Source: Olsenella_K sp051878835 (GTDB taxonomy: Bacteria > Actinomycetota > Coriobacteriia > Coriobacteriales > Atopobiaceae). Taken from it: a stretch of DNA of 64,000 nucleotides. Positions 41,860-51,014 of the stretch are shown piece by piece. Location: the NCBI GenBank assembly GCA_051878835.1, contig JBJEKW010000015.1:4623-68622 (forward strand). The letters are read 5' to 3'. The notes below the pieces were generated by a model, which saw nothing but the letters and a program-made list of their open reading frames with translations, did not search any database and was not told the origin of the DNA. How positions within the stretch are numbered: position 1 is the stretch's first letter; each line of letters starts with the position of its first letter. The position numbers and the translations under genes are program-made.

Positions 41860-42405
41860 CTAGTAGTTGACCGCCTGCTCCTCGAAGTAGCTCTGAGGAT
41901 GGCCGCACACGGGGCAGACCTTCGGAGCGACGGGGCCCACATGCAGGTGGCCGCAGTTGGTGCACTTCCACACCTTGACGCCCGGGCGATCGAAGACCTC
42001 GCCCTTGCTGACGCGCTCGACCAGCTTGTTGTAGCGCTCCTCGTGGTGCTTCTCGACCTCGCCAACCAGGCGGAACTTGGCAGCGATCTCCTTGAAGCCC
42101 TCGGCGTCGGCCGTCTCGGCGAAGCCCTTGTACATGTCGGTCCACTCGTAGTTCTCGCCAGCGGCGGCATCCTTCAGGTTGGTCAGGGTGTCAGGCACGT
42201 CGCCGTCGTGCAGATACTTGAACCACATCTTGGCGTGCTCGCGCTCGTTGCCAGAGGTCTCGGTGAAGATGTTGGAGATCTGGACGTAGCCCTCCTTCTT
42301 TGCCTTGCTGGCATAGTAGGAGTACTTGTTCGTGGCCTGGGACTCACCAGCGAAGGCGGCCTCGAGGTTCTTCTTTGTCTGCGAATTCTGGAAGTCGACG
42401 GACAT
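41860..42405 (-). CDS. Rubrerythrin
   Basis: This non-haem di-iron peroxidase removes hydrogen peroxide in anaerobes. The 181-residue product has the ferritin-like four-helix domain with two ExxH sets (NEREHAKMWF, EVEKHHEERY) and a C-terminal rubredoxin-type iron site (CTNCGH and CPVCGH). The ATG at 42405 has AGAGGAG upstream. The gene is 89 bp downstream of the rrf2-mutY pair on the same strand and may share its transcript. An oxidative-stress theme links rubrerythrin, MutY and an Fe-S-type Rrf2 regulator here. Confidence 0.96.
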   Translation of the reverse strand: MSVDFQNSQTKKNLEAAFAGESQATNKYSYYASKAKKEGYVQISNIFTETSGNEREHAKMWFKYLHDGDVPDTLTNLKDAAAGENYEWTDMYKGFAETADAEGFKEIAAKFRLVGEVEKHHEERYNKLVERVSKGEVFDRPGVKVWKCTNCGHLHVGPVAPKVCPVCGHPQSYFEEQAVNY

Positions 42406-42494
42406 GCAAACCACTCCTCTCGCGCTCTATTTGAACGCATTACGATACGGCGGGAACCCCAACTCCCCGCCGCGCTTCGAGGTAATCATACCCA

Positions 42495-43397
42495 CTAAAC
42501 CGACCAATATCCAGCCTTATTAGTAATGAATCCTTCTTTTTTGAGCTCAGCAAGAAGGGCTTCGACTTCAGGCACGGGCACCGCCGGCCTTCCGGCCGAC
42601 AGCTCGTGGCGGTTCAGGGCATCGGCCACCTCGCCGGTGGGGAGGCTGGCGTGCGCGCCCAGCACTATGCGCAGCACCTCGGCGCGCTTCTGCCGATGGG
42701 ACCCCTCGAAGCGGGACTGCACCGTGTGCACACGGGAGCGCCTGGAGGGGTTGGGCAGCGTGCGCTTCAGGTGGGCACCGTAGTCCAGCAGCGCATAGTA
42801 CCAGGTACGGGGGTCGTCCTCGGGGTCGGATGCATCCTTGGGGCAGGCAGCCGCCACCAGGGGCACCAGTTCGCGGTCGGGCACGTCCACCCTCTGGCGA
42901 TACAGCGCGTGCAAGAAGACCGTGCGCACGTTGGTCTCCAGGTACGTGCCGGGAAGGTCGTACGCAAAGGCGCGGATGCCCGCCGCCGTGGCGGGCCCTA
43001 TGCCGGGCAGGGCCACCAGGTCGGCCTGCTCGCACGGAAACGCACCCAGCTGGCTGATGGCCTGGGCTGCGCGCAGCAGCGCAAGCGCACGGCGGTTGTA
43101 GCCCATGCCCTGCCATTCCTGCAGCACGTCTGCCGAGTCGGCCTGCGCCAGTGCGTCGTAGGTTGGGAAGCGGTCCAGCCAGCGCTCCCAGCGCCCCTCC
43201 ACACGCGACACCTGGGTCTGCTGCAGCATGACCTCGGATATCCAGATGGCATAGGGGTCGCGCGTGCGCCGCCACGGGAGGTCGCGATACAGAAGGACCC
43301 CCTGGTGCATCACCGCGGCATGAAAGTCTGCCAGCTGCGCCGCGCTGGGCTGCTGGCCAGGCTCCAGCGTCAGGCCGCGCTCCAGATCGAAGCTCAC
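42495..43397 (-). CDS. MutY-like adenine DNA glycosylase without Fe-S cluster
   Basis: The 300-residue helix-hairpin-helix glycosylase has PWRRTRDPYAIWISEVMLQQTQVSRV (the MutY Glu and QTQV), the hairpin LPGIGPATAAGIRAFAY, and YLETNVRTVFLHALY where MutY has the catalytic (V/L)DxNVxRV. Here Asp is replaced by Glu. The region after ALLDYGAHLKRTLPNP has no cysteines, so the 4Fe-4S cluster is missing. The C-terminal NUDIX-like domain that reads 8-oxoguanine is absent too; instead about 60 residues resemble a winged helix (LPTGEVADALNRHEL ... LLAELKKEGFITNKAGYWSV). It probably still acts on mispaired adenine, but another substrate is possible. Its start overlaps the rrf2 stop by 4 bp. Confidence 0.82.
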   Translation of the reverse strand: MSFDLERGLTLEPGQQPSAAQLADFHAAVMHQGVLLYRDLPWRRTRDPYAIWISEVMLQQTQVSRVEGRWERWLDRFPTYDALAQADSADVLQEWQGMGYNRRALALLRAAQAISQLGAFPCEQADLVALPGIGPATAAGIRAFAYDLPGTYLETNVRTVFLHALYRQRVDVPDRELVPLVAAACPKDASDPEDDPRTWYYALLDYGAHLKRTLPNPSRRSRVHTVQSRFEGSHRQKRAEVLRIVLGAHASLPTGEVADALNRHELSAGRPAVPVPEVEALLAELKKEGFITNKAGYWSV

Positions 43398-43999
43398 GCC
43401 TGGGGGCTTCTGGGGTCGTCGGAGTCGTCGGAGACGGCGAAGCCTGAGGGGCCTGCGGAGCCGGCACCATTGGCATGCTGGTCAGCGGCCGTGTCAGACC
43501 CCTGGCCATCGCCGAAGCCGGTGGCCAGCTCTGCCGACAGCTGCGCCACGCCGGAGGAGCACAGCGGCGACTGCCCCTTCATGGCTGCCACGTCCACGCC
43601 CTGCACCGCGTCGGCCAGCGAGATCTTGCTGAAGTAGTCGCTCAGAAGCTCGCGCGCACCGCGCCAGATGGGGTTCAGGTGGCACTTAGGCTTGTTCGGG
43701 CACAGGGTCGAGCAGGCGGGGTTGTCGCATTGGGCCAGGCTGATGGGGCCCTGGACCGCCTCGATCACATCCAGAAGGGAGACCTCGTTGGGGTCCACGG
43801 CCAGGCGCATGCCGCCGCGCGACCCGCGCAGGCTGGTGATGATGCCGGCGCGCACGAGCTCGTGCTGAATCGAGCGCGCAAAGGAGTACGGGACGCCGTT
43901 GTCCTCTGCGGCGCTCCTGACCGACACGATGGCATCGGGCTCCTGCACCAGCTCCGATATCATGCGCAGCGCGTAATCTGTCTTCCTGGATATATCCAA
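43394..43999 (-). CDS. Rrf2-family transcription regulator
   Basis: The 201-residue product has an N-terminal winged helix (ISRKTDYALRMISELV ... PYSFARSIQHELVRAGIITSLRGSRGGMRLA) and the cysteine triad of Fe-S-sensing members (CDNPACSTLCPNKPKC, residues ~91-106). It therefore probably senses redox, nitric oxide or Fe-S state, as IscR and NsrR do. A Ser/Asp/Gly-rich tail of about 50 residues is unusual. The start is TTG at 43999 with GGAGGG 7 bases upstream; no ATG fits. It is the first gene of a unit with mutY and perhaps rubrerythrin. Confidence 0.88.
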   Translation of the reverse strand: MDISRKTDYALRMISELVQEPDAIVSVRSAAEDNGVPYSFARSIQHELVRAGIITSLRGSRGGMRLAVDPNEVSLLDVIEAVQGPISLAQCDNPACSTLCPNKPKCHLNPIWRGARELLSDYFSKISLADAVQGVDVAAMKGQSPLCSSGVAQLSAELATGFGDGQGSDTAADQHANGAGSAGPSGFAVSDDSDDPRSPQA

Positions 44000-44171
44000 C
44001 GCAAACCCTCCATGCCGCAGGCACGCGGCCGAACTCCCCTATGCAAAAATGCGAACGCCCGTTATGCAAGCTCATGCCCAGTTTGGCACAACAGCGGTAC
44101 GAACGCCGAGACAGGCTGCCGACAAGATAGGTTCTTCTTGTCCAAACAGCCAAACAGCGAGGCGGGGCGCA

Positions 44172-44870
44172 TCAGTGCACGTCGATGGACCAGTCCTGAA
44201 TCTGCCAGCCGCGCTGCTTTGCCACCTTGGCCAGAGTCTTGCCCGGCGACACCGCCACGGGGTGGCGGGCCAGCGACAGCATGGCCTCGTCGCTGTGATG
44301 GTCACCGTAGGCATACTCTATCATCCAGCCGTCGGAGCCATAGCGCTCATCTGCCCACCTGCGGACCGAACGGGGCTTCTCGTCCCCCTCGGTCACGGGA
44401 CCCGAGACGTGGCCGGTGAAGTTGCCACGCGCGTCCTTCTCCATGGTGGTGGCAATGAAGCCGTCGACGCCCAGCCTGTCGGCGGCCGCCTCGGCAATGC
44501 TCCAGAACGTGGCGGAGACCAGCAGCGTGACGCAGCCCTCGGCCTTGCGCTGGCGGATGGTCTCGACCGCCTTCGGACGATAGCGCGGGACCAACACCTG
44601 GTCGTGGAACTCGCGCATAATCTGGCGCACCTCGTCGGGGGTGTGGTGCGCCAGGCACTCAAAGATGATCTCGCGCGGGGCGGCCTGGCGATGTGGCAGG
44701 TGAAGCACGTAGCGGATTCCCCACCAGATCAGCTTTAGCGCGCTCGACACGGGCACGTAGCCGCGCCTGCGCAAATACGTCGAGAAGAGATACCCCGACT
44801 GCCCCTCGATGCAGGTGCCGTCGAAGTCAAACACGGCGAGGCGAACCTTCTGTGCCGAGTCTTCGTCCAT
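44172..44870 (-). CDS. HAD-superfamily phosphatase, SerB-like (IB)
   Basis: The 232-residue product has HAD motif I DFDGTC (nucleophile and acid Asp, near residue 13), motif II SATFWS, a Lys in the EKPRSVRRWADE region and motif III YAYGDHHSDEAML. This order is that of subfamily IB phosphatases (phosphoserine phosphatase-like and lipid-phosphate or polyol-phosphate phosphatases). The cap segment (YLFSTYLRRRGYVPVSSALKLIWWGIRYVLHL) is partly hydrophobic and may lie on the membrane. Substrate is not readable. The ATG at 44870 has GGAGGG upstream. It is alone on its strand between rrf2 and tRNA-Asp. Confidence 0.85.
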   Translation of the reverse strand: MDEDSAQKVRLAVFDFDGTCIEGQSGYLFSTYLRRRGYVPVSSALKLIWWGIRYVLHLPHRQAAPREIIFECLAHHTPDEVRQIMREFHDQVLVPRYRPKAVETIRQRKAEGCVTLLVSATFWSIAEAAADRLGVDGFIATTMEKDARGNFTGHVSGPVTEGDEKPRSVRRWADERYGSDGWMIEYAYGDHHSDEAMLSLARHPVAVSPGKTLAKVAKQRGWQIQDWSIDVH

Positions 44871-45064
44871 GCAGTCCCTCCGAGTGGCTTGGGTCTCAAT
44901 CGTTTGTATTGCGCTCACACTTTATATTGTGCCACGGGCGGGCACATTCAAACGGATGGGTGGGCAAGCCACGTGCAACGTTCACGTGAAGAGACCGACA
45001 CGGGGCGGACGCGACGACGCTGGCAGCCCCGGTGGGGTACGGCGGTCTCGACAGTCACCCGGCG

Positions 45065-45222
45065 GCACGCACCGGCGCCGGGTGGGCACACGAACCACGG
45101 TGGCGCGCACCCGCGCTGGCTAGCCACACAAACCCCGACCGCGCATGCCATCTCCTGTGGGGTGCGCAAACCCCGACGGGATATGCAAGTCCCAGCGGGG
45201 CATACAAACCCCAACGACTTCA
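45065..45222. repeat. 19-20 bp tandem hairpin array
   Basis: Units with GGGG-YGCAAA-CCCC type arms; GCAAACCCC-like boxes at about 45088, 45107, 45128, 45147, 45166, 45185 and 45204. Unit 45185 has paired changes (GGGA/TCCC), which keeps the stem. No gene is seen in 44871-45301. Confidence 0.65.
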
Positions 45223-45261
45223 GCGGAAGCGAGCGATTCCGACGGCCACACCCCGAGCTAA

Positions 45262-45291
45262 AGAAAAAGGGCCTCGGAAACCGAGACCCTT
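45262..45291 (-). terminator. Terminator of tRNA-Asp
   Basis: AAGGGTCTCGG and CCGAGGCCCTT arms on the minus strand, then TTTCTTT. Confidence 0.85.
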
Positions 45292-45301
45292 GCAGTGACA
45301 A

Positions 45302-45378
<77 letters not shown>

Positions 45379-45397
45379 GTGCGTTGGTGCGAGGAAC

Positions 45398-45427
45398 ATT
45401 ATACGCAGAGTTCTTTCGGCGTGTCCA
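45398..45427 (-). promoter_or_regulatory. Promoter of tRNA-Asp
   Basis: On the minus strand TGGACA and TATAAT are 18 bp apart; the -10 box ends 19 bases before the tRNA. Confidence 0.7.
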
Positions 45428-45529
45428 GAACTTTTTTGGGCAATTTTACGAGTCATGCGCAAGGAGCCTGCGAGGTCGACGATTCGCCGCCCAGCCCAAG
45501 CTCGGCAGGCACCCAGTCCCGGAGTTTCG

Positions 45530-46140
45530 AACGTCCCGACCTGGCTATAGCAGCCCGTTGCCGCCCCGCCCCGTCGATGTCGGCGCCCCGACCTGGCATT
45601 TGGCACCCGCCTGGCACCCCGACCTGGTATTTACGCAGGTCAAATACCCCAACCCGGAGTTTACCTTGGTTGTTGGCCACCCCGATCTGGCAATAACCAC
45701 CCCCTCGACGCCCCGACCTGGCGATACCGCCGCCCCGACCTGGAGTTAGCCGGGCCAACCGGGCGGTTTCTCCTGATCGGGGCGCCCCGACCTGGCCAAT
45801 TGAAATCTTTATGTCTTTCAGCCGCACAAAGCCGCAGGTAGGAGACCCAGTCATTTTTACAGGGGCCTACGGGGCGCCGGAAAGTCCGGGTCGGGGCGCC
45901 CCGAACTGGGGATTGGCACGCGGGAGGTGTCCGGAAACTCCGGGTCGGGGCGTCTGGGTGGGGGTTATTTCCCGGTCGGGGTGGCGAACGCCCCGACCTG
46001 TGGATGTTAACGTGCAAAATCCGCCCCGACTTGGAATTTCCAGCTGGCAAACACCCCAACCCGGAGTTTGTCATGATTACCAATCGCCCCTACCTGGTAA
46101 TTCCCGCTGGCCATCCGAAGCAAATACCGGGTTGGGGCGC
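45530..46140. repeat. GGGGCG dyad array, second of three
   Basis: CCCCGACC half-sites recur at steps of about 22 and 30-33 bp (for example 45586, 45617, 45647, 45680, 45711, 45733). Two TCGGGGCGCCCCGA palindromes (45777-45790 and 45891-45904) are 114 bp apart around a core with TGAAATCTTTATGTCTTTCA (45801-45820) and CACAAAGCCGCAGGT. Sites continue to about 46130, and GTTAACGTGCA occurs at 46006-46016. No gene is supported in 45379-46472. Confidence 0.8.
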
Positions 46141-46349
46141 AGGGAATCTCATCTGAGTGCCAGGGGCCGATGGACGTGGGCTCGCATGTCTAGTGAGCGA
46201 GTTCCGGCAATAAGATCTGCCGCTCACGGTCGAACAAGCCGAGACGACTAGACCAGAGCCGGCCACGTTGGATTGCTGGCCGGGACAATCAAACCGGAGC
46301 CATGAGCCCGCCGGCTATCGACCTACAGCCGCCGGCTAGCGGCCCACAG

Positions 46350-46382
46350 AAAAGGGGCGCCCCGATGTTGTCGAGGTGCCCC
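46350..46382 (-). terminator. Terminator of the membrane protein gene
   Basis: GGGGCACCTCGA and TCGGGGCGCCCC arms on the minus strand with TTTTCTG after the stem. Confidence 0.75.
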
Positions 46383-46472
46383 CCATCCATGTTCGCGCAC
46401 GTCTTTCGTTTACGCGCGTCTTTCGTTCTCGCGCGTTTCTCGTTCACGCGGCGTCCGCCGTTCGCGTCGGGG

Positions 46473-47384
46473 TTACCACTCCAGCGGCACGACCACCTGG
46501 TTGCCGTCCACGGTCAGGTTCAGGTTCGAGCCGTCCAGCTGGGCGTCCGAGATGGTACCCTGGCCCGAGTACGCCGTGCCCGACTGGTCGCAGATCTGGC
46601 CCCAGCCCGAGCCGATGGTGTAGGCCATGACGTCCCACGTACCGTCGGACTTCGTCTCAGGCACGATCAGCGTGGCGTTGTACAGCACCAGCTTTGCGGG
46701 AGTGCCGTCCACCTCGCCCAGGTCGACGGTCTGCGTGCCGTCGCTTTGGTTCTGCTGCATGAGCGAGTACTTGCCCTGGTCGTTCTGGGTCAGGTAGTAC
46801 GTGGTCCCGCGGTACTCGATGCTGGAGTCCGTGCTGGCCTGCGTCTGCTCAGTCTGCTGCTGGGTCTGGTCCTGCTGCTGGGGCTCCTGCGAGGAGCACG
46901 AGCTGGCAAAGAGGTAGAACATGCCGCCCACCACCGCTGCGATCGCTATGGCCAGGATGATCATGAAGCCGTGACCAGGGGCGTTGTCGTCCTCCGGTTC
47001 CTCGTCTGTCTGCACGGCATCCTCGCCCATGATGGCGCCCTCGTCGGCATCGATGGTGCCGAACGAGTCGGTGGCGTTCGGGTCGATGGGCTGCGGAGCG
47101 CCCTCGTACAGGGGGTCGGAGCGCAGGTTGTCCGAGGTCGCGTCCATGGCCGAGAAGCTGGTGGTGTCCGCGGGGCCCGCTGCCCTTCTCATCCTGGTGG
47201 CACGAGTGGCGCGCGTGCCGGCATGGTCTGCGCGCGCAACGTGCTGGCGAGCCTCCGCAGAGCTGGCGTGCTCCGCGGGCTCGTCCGCCGGACGGCGGCG
47301 CTTGCGCTGCTGCGGCTCGTTTGCGGCATGGGCGCCCGAGAAGTGCTTGCCGCTCGAAGACTGGTTGTTAGAAGCAAAGGCCAT
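46473..47384 (-). CDS. Single-pass membrane protein of unknown function
   Basis: The 303-residue product has a ~135-residue cytoplasmic part that is first basic (QQRKRRRPADE, TRATRMRRAAG) and then acidic (TDEEPEDDNAPG). One membrane helix follows at about 139-160 (FMIILAIAIAAVVGGMFYLF), then a Gln/Thr-rich linker and a ~110-residue outer domain (IEYRGTTYYLTQNDQGKYSLMQQNQ ... LNLTVDGNQVVVPLEW) that looks beta-rich. Cysteines directly after the helix (SSCSSQ) are not a lipobox. I do not recognise the family. The ATG at 47384 has GGGGAGG upstream. It follows recR on the same strand at 95 bp. Confidence 0.72.
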   Translation of the reverse strand: MAFASNNQSSSGKHFSGAHAANEPQQRKRRRPADEPAEHASSAEARQHVARADHAGTRATRATRMRRAAGPADTTSFSAMDATSDNLRSDPLYEGAPQPIDPNATDSFGTIDADEGAIMGEDAVQTDEEPEDDNAPGHGFMIILAIAIAAVVGGMFYLFASSCSSQEPQQQDQTQQQTEQTQASTDSSIEYRGTTYYLTQNDQGKYSLMQQNQSDGTQTVDLGEVDGTPAKLVLYNATLIVPETKSDGTWDVMAYTIGSGWGQICDQSGTAYSGQGTISDAQLDGSNLNLTVDGNQVVVPLEW

Positions 47385-47479
47385 GGATGGCCTCCCCACT
47401 TTCTGTTTGAGTTAGAACCTGGTGCCTGGCTGAGTTGGGAGTTCGGCTGGGCTCGCCGCCCGACCGTGCCCGAAATCGG

Positions 47480-48088
47480 CTAGACCTGCTGCCTGGCCTC
47501 GATGGCGCGGCCAAGCGTCACCTCATCAGCATACTCGAGGTCGCCGCCCACTGGCAGGCCGCTTGCCAAACGAGAGACCTTCACGCCCAGGGGCTTGATG
47601 ATGCGGCTGAGGTACGTTGCCGTGGTCTCGCCCTCGACGTCGGGGTTCGTGGCCAGGATGACCTCCTTCACCTCGCCGTCCGCCAGGCGCTGCAGCAGCT
47701 CCTTCACGTGCAGCTGGTCGGGGCCTATCTTGTCCATGGGGCTGATGACGCCGCCCAGCACGTGGTAGAGCCCGTGGTACGAGCCGGTCTTCTCGATGGC
47801 GCCCACGTCGCGGGGCTCGCTGACCACGCAGATGGTGGAGCGGTCGCGCGACATGTCGGCGCACACGTCGCAGGTGTCCCTGGTGGCGTACGAGAAGCAG
47901 ATCGGGCAGAAGTGCACCTGCTGTTTTACGTCCAAGATGGCCGTGGCCAGGCGGCGCGCCTCTTCCGCGTCACTTTCCAGCAGGTAGTAGGCAATGCGCT
48001 GCGCAGACTTGGGGCCGATGCCCGGAAGCCTGCCCAGCTCGTCCAGCAGCCGCTGCAGGGCGGTGCCGTCGTGTGCTATCAGAGCCAT
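47480..48088 (-). CDS. recR: Recombination protein RecR
   Basis: RecR works with RecO (and RecF) to load RecA onto gapped DNA. The 202-residue product has the helix-hairpin-helix (LGRLPGIGPKSAQRIAYYLL), the C4 zinc finger (CPICFSYATRDTCDVC) and the Toprim domain (CVVSEPRDVGAIEKTG ... ATNPDVEGETTATYL). Normal length. It starts 7 bp after ybaB with TAGGAG upstream, in the common order dnaX-ybaB-recR. Confidence 0.97.
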   Translation of the reverse strand: MALIAHDGTALQRLLDELGRLPGIGPKSAQRIAYYLLESDAEEARRLATAILDVKQQVHFCPICFSYATRDTCDVCADMSRDRSTICVVSEPRDVGAIEKTGSYHGLYHVLGGVISPMDKIGPDQLHVKELLQRLADGEVKEVILATNPDVEGETTATYLSRIIKPLGVKVSRLASGLPVGGDLEYADEVTLGRAIEARQQV

Positions 48089-48095
48089 GCTGCTC

Positions 48096-48410
48096 CTAGA
48101 AGAGGCCCGGGATGTTCAGGCCGCCCGTGATCTGGCTCATGGACTGGTTCGCCGCGTCGTTCACGCTGCCCAGGCACTCGTTCACGGCCGCCACGATCAT
48201 GTCCTGCAGCAGGTCGACGTCGTTGGGATCCAGCGCCGCGGGGTCAATGGTGACGTCCGTCAGCTTCATGTCGCCGGACATGGTGACCTTGACCATGCCA
48301 CCGCCCGCGGAGGCGCTGTACGTGCGGTCCTTCAGGTCGTCCTGTGCGGCCACCAGCTGCTCCTGCACCTTGCGTGCCTGCTGCATCATCTGCTGCATGT
48401 CGAATGCCAT
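48096..48410 (-). CDS. ybaB: YbaB/EbfC nucleoid-associated protein
   Basis: The 104-residue DNA-binding protein of the YbaB family (MQQMMQQARKVQEQLVAAQDDL ... VTMSGDMKLTDVTIDP) acts as a dimer and organises the nucleoid; it is also tied to recombination through RecR. The typical position, 66 bp after dnaX and 7 bp before recR, supports the call. AAGGAG precedes the ATG. Confidence 0.95.
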   Translation of the reverse strand: MAFDMQQMMQQARKVQEQLVAAQDDLKDRTYSASAGGGMVKVTMSGDMKLTDVTIDPAALDPNDVDLLQDMIVAAVNECLGSVNDAANQSMSQITGGLNIPGLF

Positions 48411-48476
48411 ATGTTCTGCTCCTTGGAGTTCGTCGGATTCTAATTTTTCGAATGTGTCTGCGAGTAACTAACCTTA

Positions 48477-50859
48477 CTAGTCGTCGTCCTCGTCTGCACC
48501 CGCCTCGGCGTCGTCGACAAAACCCTCACCCGCGGCGTCGTCCTCGGGGTTCGCCTGGTCGCCCGCCTCCTGCTGGGCCGCCAGCTCCGCGGAGGCCTCC
48601 TCGTCGGAGGTCGCCGGGGTGACCGAACTGATTTGTACCCCATCGCCAAAGACCTCAAAGGCGTCCTCGATGATGGCGCGCAAGTCGTCGGGTATGTCGT
48701 CCGGGACGGACTTGGCGTCGAAGGTCTCAACCTTCGCGCCGGGCTCGACGGCGCCGGGTGCCGTGGCACCACTTGCACCTGCGGGCGCAGATGCCCCTGC
48801 AGACGACGCGGGGGCCGCCTGAGCGGGCTGGCCAAACGTGCGCTGACCAGAGCCCTGCGAGGCGGGGGCGTTGCCGTGGTTCGCGCCCGCGGACTTGCCG
48901 GGGGCCGCCTGTTTGCCGAACGACCCGCTGGGCGCCGGAGGCGCCTGCATGGGAGCGGCGTCCGCGTACATCTGCGCGTCGTCGCCGTAGTTGACGGCGT
49001 CGGCGTCGTCGTAGGGGACCTCCTCGTAGGGGGCGGGCTCCATGGGCGCGCCCTGGGCGGGCGTCGCGCTCACGGGCCGAGCGGGAGCCGACGGCGCAGC
49101 AGGCCGTGCCCCGCCAGGAGCGGCGGCGTTGTTCGCCGGAGCTCCACCGTTTGCCCCCTGCTGGGGAACGGGGTCCCAGGGCATGTCGTACGCAGGCGTC
49201 TGCGAGGCGGGTTTCGGTGCGGCAGAATTCTGCGCGACCGAGGCCTGCGCGGCAGGTCTCTGACCTGCGCTTGATTGCGAGAAGGACATAGCGCCGGTAG
49301 CTCCCTCGGCCGTTGGTGCGGCGGGACGCGCTGCGGACGATCGAGGCACAGACGCCGTAGGCGCCGTTGCGGGAGCAGCAGTCGGAGCAGCAGCCTGCGG
49401 GCGACGGGCCGGAGCGGCGTGATGTGCAGCGGGAGCCTGCGCCCTGGAGCGGGAGCGACCACCGCGGCCGCCGTCCAGCGCAGCTTCGGTCACGTTGAGC
49501 TGGCGAGGCCCGCCGAACACCTGGCTGATGACCGGCTCGATGGCGGTGCGCACGTCCGCGCGCTCCAGCATCTTCAGCGCGAAGGTGGAGTGTTGCGGCA
49601 GCACGACCGAGAGGCTGGAGCCGTCGTCGCTCACCACGTGCGAGCTCATCAGCAGCGAGCCCCTGGACGGAATGGTGCGCACCAGTGTGTCGACCGCCTG
49701 CTTCCATAGGCGCTGCAGCTGGCCGGGGTCCTCGATGGCCACAGCTGATGCAGCGCGCGAAGGCGCGGCGGGGGCCTGCTGAGCCGCAGGGGCATTTGCC
49801 GCCGCAGAACGCGTCGGTGCCGTCAGCATCGCCGTGCGAGGCGCGGAAGAAGGACGAGTCGCGCTCGGTGCAGCCGCCATGCTGGGTGCCGCGGGCGCCT
49901 GGGCGACCGTTCGAGCCGGAGCCGGCGCAGCAGCCGTCCCCGGCGTAGGCGCCGTCGGCTGGGCCGGCATGGGTGCCGGAGCCGCATGCGCTTCTTGCCC
50001 GGCAGACGGGGCGACAGGACGCGCCGGGGCGGCAGGACGAGCTGTGCCAGCGGGGTACGCCGCAGCAGCTCGAGTCGGGGCGACGGCCTGCGCGGGAGCA
50101 GCCTGAACAGGTGCGGCAGCCTGGGCCGGCGCCTGTGCAGCCGGCGCTGTCTGCGCGGGCGCCTGGGCCGGCGCGGCGACCTGCGTCGCAGCACTCCCCT
50201 GCCCCNNNNNNNNNNNNNNNNNNNNNNNNNNNNNNNNNNNNNNNNNNNNNNNNNNNNNNNNNNNNNNNNNNNNNNNNNNNNNNNNNNNNNNNNNNNNNNN
50301 NNNNNCGCTGGCGGATGTCGTCGTTTCCGATGGAGTGGAAGTCGAAGCGCTGCACGCGCGACAGGATGGTGGCGGGGATCTTCTGCGGGTCGGTGGTGCA
50401 CAGCACGAACACCACGTGCTCGGGCGGCTCCTCCAGCGTCTTCAACAGCGCGTTGAACGCCGCCGTGGTCAGCATGTGGACCTCGTCGATGATGTAGACC
50501 TTGTGCTTGCCGCGCACGGGGGCGTAGCCCACGCGGTTGATAATCTCCTCGCGCACGTTGTCCACGCCGGTGCGGCTGGCGGCATCCAGCTCGTACACGT
50601 CGGGGTGCTCGCCCGCGGCGATCAGCTTGCAGTCCTCGCAGGTGCCGTCCGGCAGCTGGCCCTCGCCCTGCTGGCACAGCAGCGCCTTCGCCAGCAGGCG
50701 CGCCATGGTGGTCTTTCCCGTGCCACGCGGCCCGCAGAACAGGTACGCGTGGCCTATGCGATGCTCCAGCACGGCGTTTTCCAGGGTCGAGACGACGACC
50801 TGCTGGCCGACCACGTCCTGGAACGTCTGGGGGCGATACTTTGTGTACAGCGATTCCAT
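48477..50859 (-). CDS. dnaX: DNA polymerase III gamma/tau subunit, interrupted by an assembly gap
   Basis: This is the clamp-loader ATPase. The visible N-terminal 180 residues carry the Walker A loop GPRGTGKTTMARLL, the zinc-site cysteines (CCQQ region reads LLCQQGEG, CEDC), DEVHML and the sensor LCTTDPQKIPATILSR. Then come 100 N (50206-50305), which change the apparent frame. After the gap lies a very long Ala/Pro-rich linker, then a tau-type domain (LQRLWKQAVDTLVRTIPSRGSLLMSS ... VFGGPRQLNVTEA). A second Ala/Pro/Gly-rich stretch and an acidic C-terminus ending in Asp residues follow. From normal family length I estimate that about 180 residues (domains II-III), some 540 bp, are missing, so the gap is longer than drawn. 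The ATG at 50859 has GGAGG upstream. Confidence 0.9.
50206..50305. other. Assembly gap (100 N) inside dnaX
   Basis: Exactly 100 N, so a placeholder length. It lies where the repetitive Ala/Pro linker of dnaX begins. Confidence 0.98.
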
Positions 50860-50896
50860 GCTGCCTCCGTCTGGAGGGTTGTTTGTCTGGGGAACC

Positions 50897-50902
50897 AGTA
50901 TA
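50897..50902 (-). promoter_or_regulatory. -10 box for dnaX
   Basis: TATACT on the minus strand, giving a leader of about 31 bases with GGAGG before the ATG. Confidence 0.5.
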
Positions 50903-50944
50903 CCCGCGCCCCCACCCCCACAGGCAGACCCACACGCCTTGGCA

Positions 50945-50986
50945 AGAAAGCGGCCCGGGACGACGTCGCTAGTCGTCTCGGGCCGC
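50945..50986 (-). terminator. Terminator of pflB
   Basis: A 15-bp stem (50950-50964 with 50972-50986, one mismatch) followed on the minus strand by TTTCTTGCC. Confidence 0.82.
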
Positions 50987-51014
50987 AAGTCTGGCACCTC
51001 TCTATAAACCGCTG

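Noticed and set aside
48727..50997. Single uninterrupted 756-codon frame across the dnaX gap
   Set aside because: The frame after the N run is a shadow. The true tau-domain frame is the one ending at 48477. The 100-N placeholder shifts the phase.
50860..50997. SRP RNA gene (ffs) upstream of dnaX
   Set aside because: The 140 bases hold only a promoter and a GC-rich leader; the conserved SRP tetraloop region is not visible.
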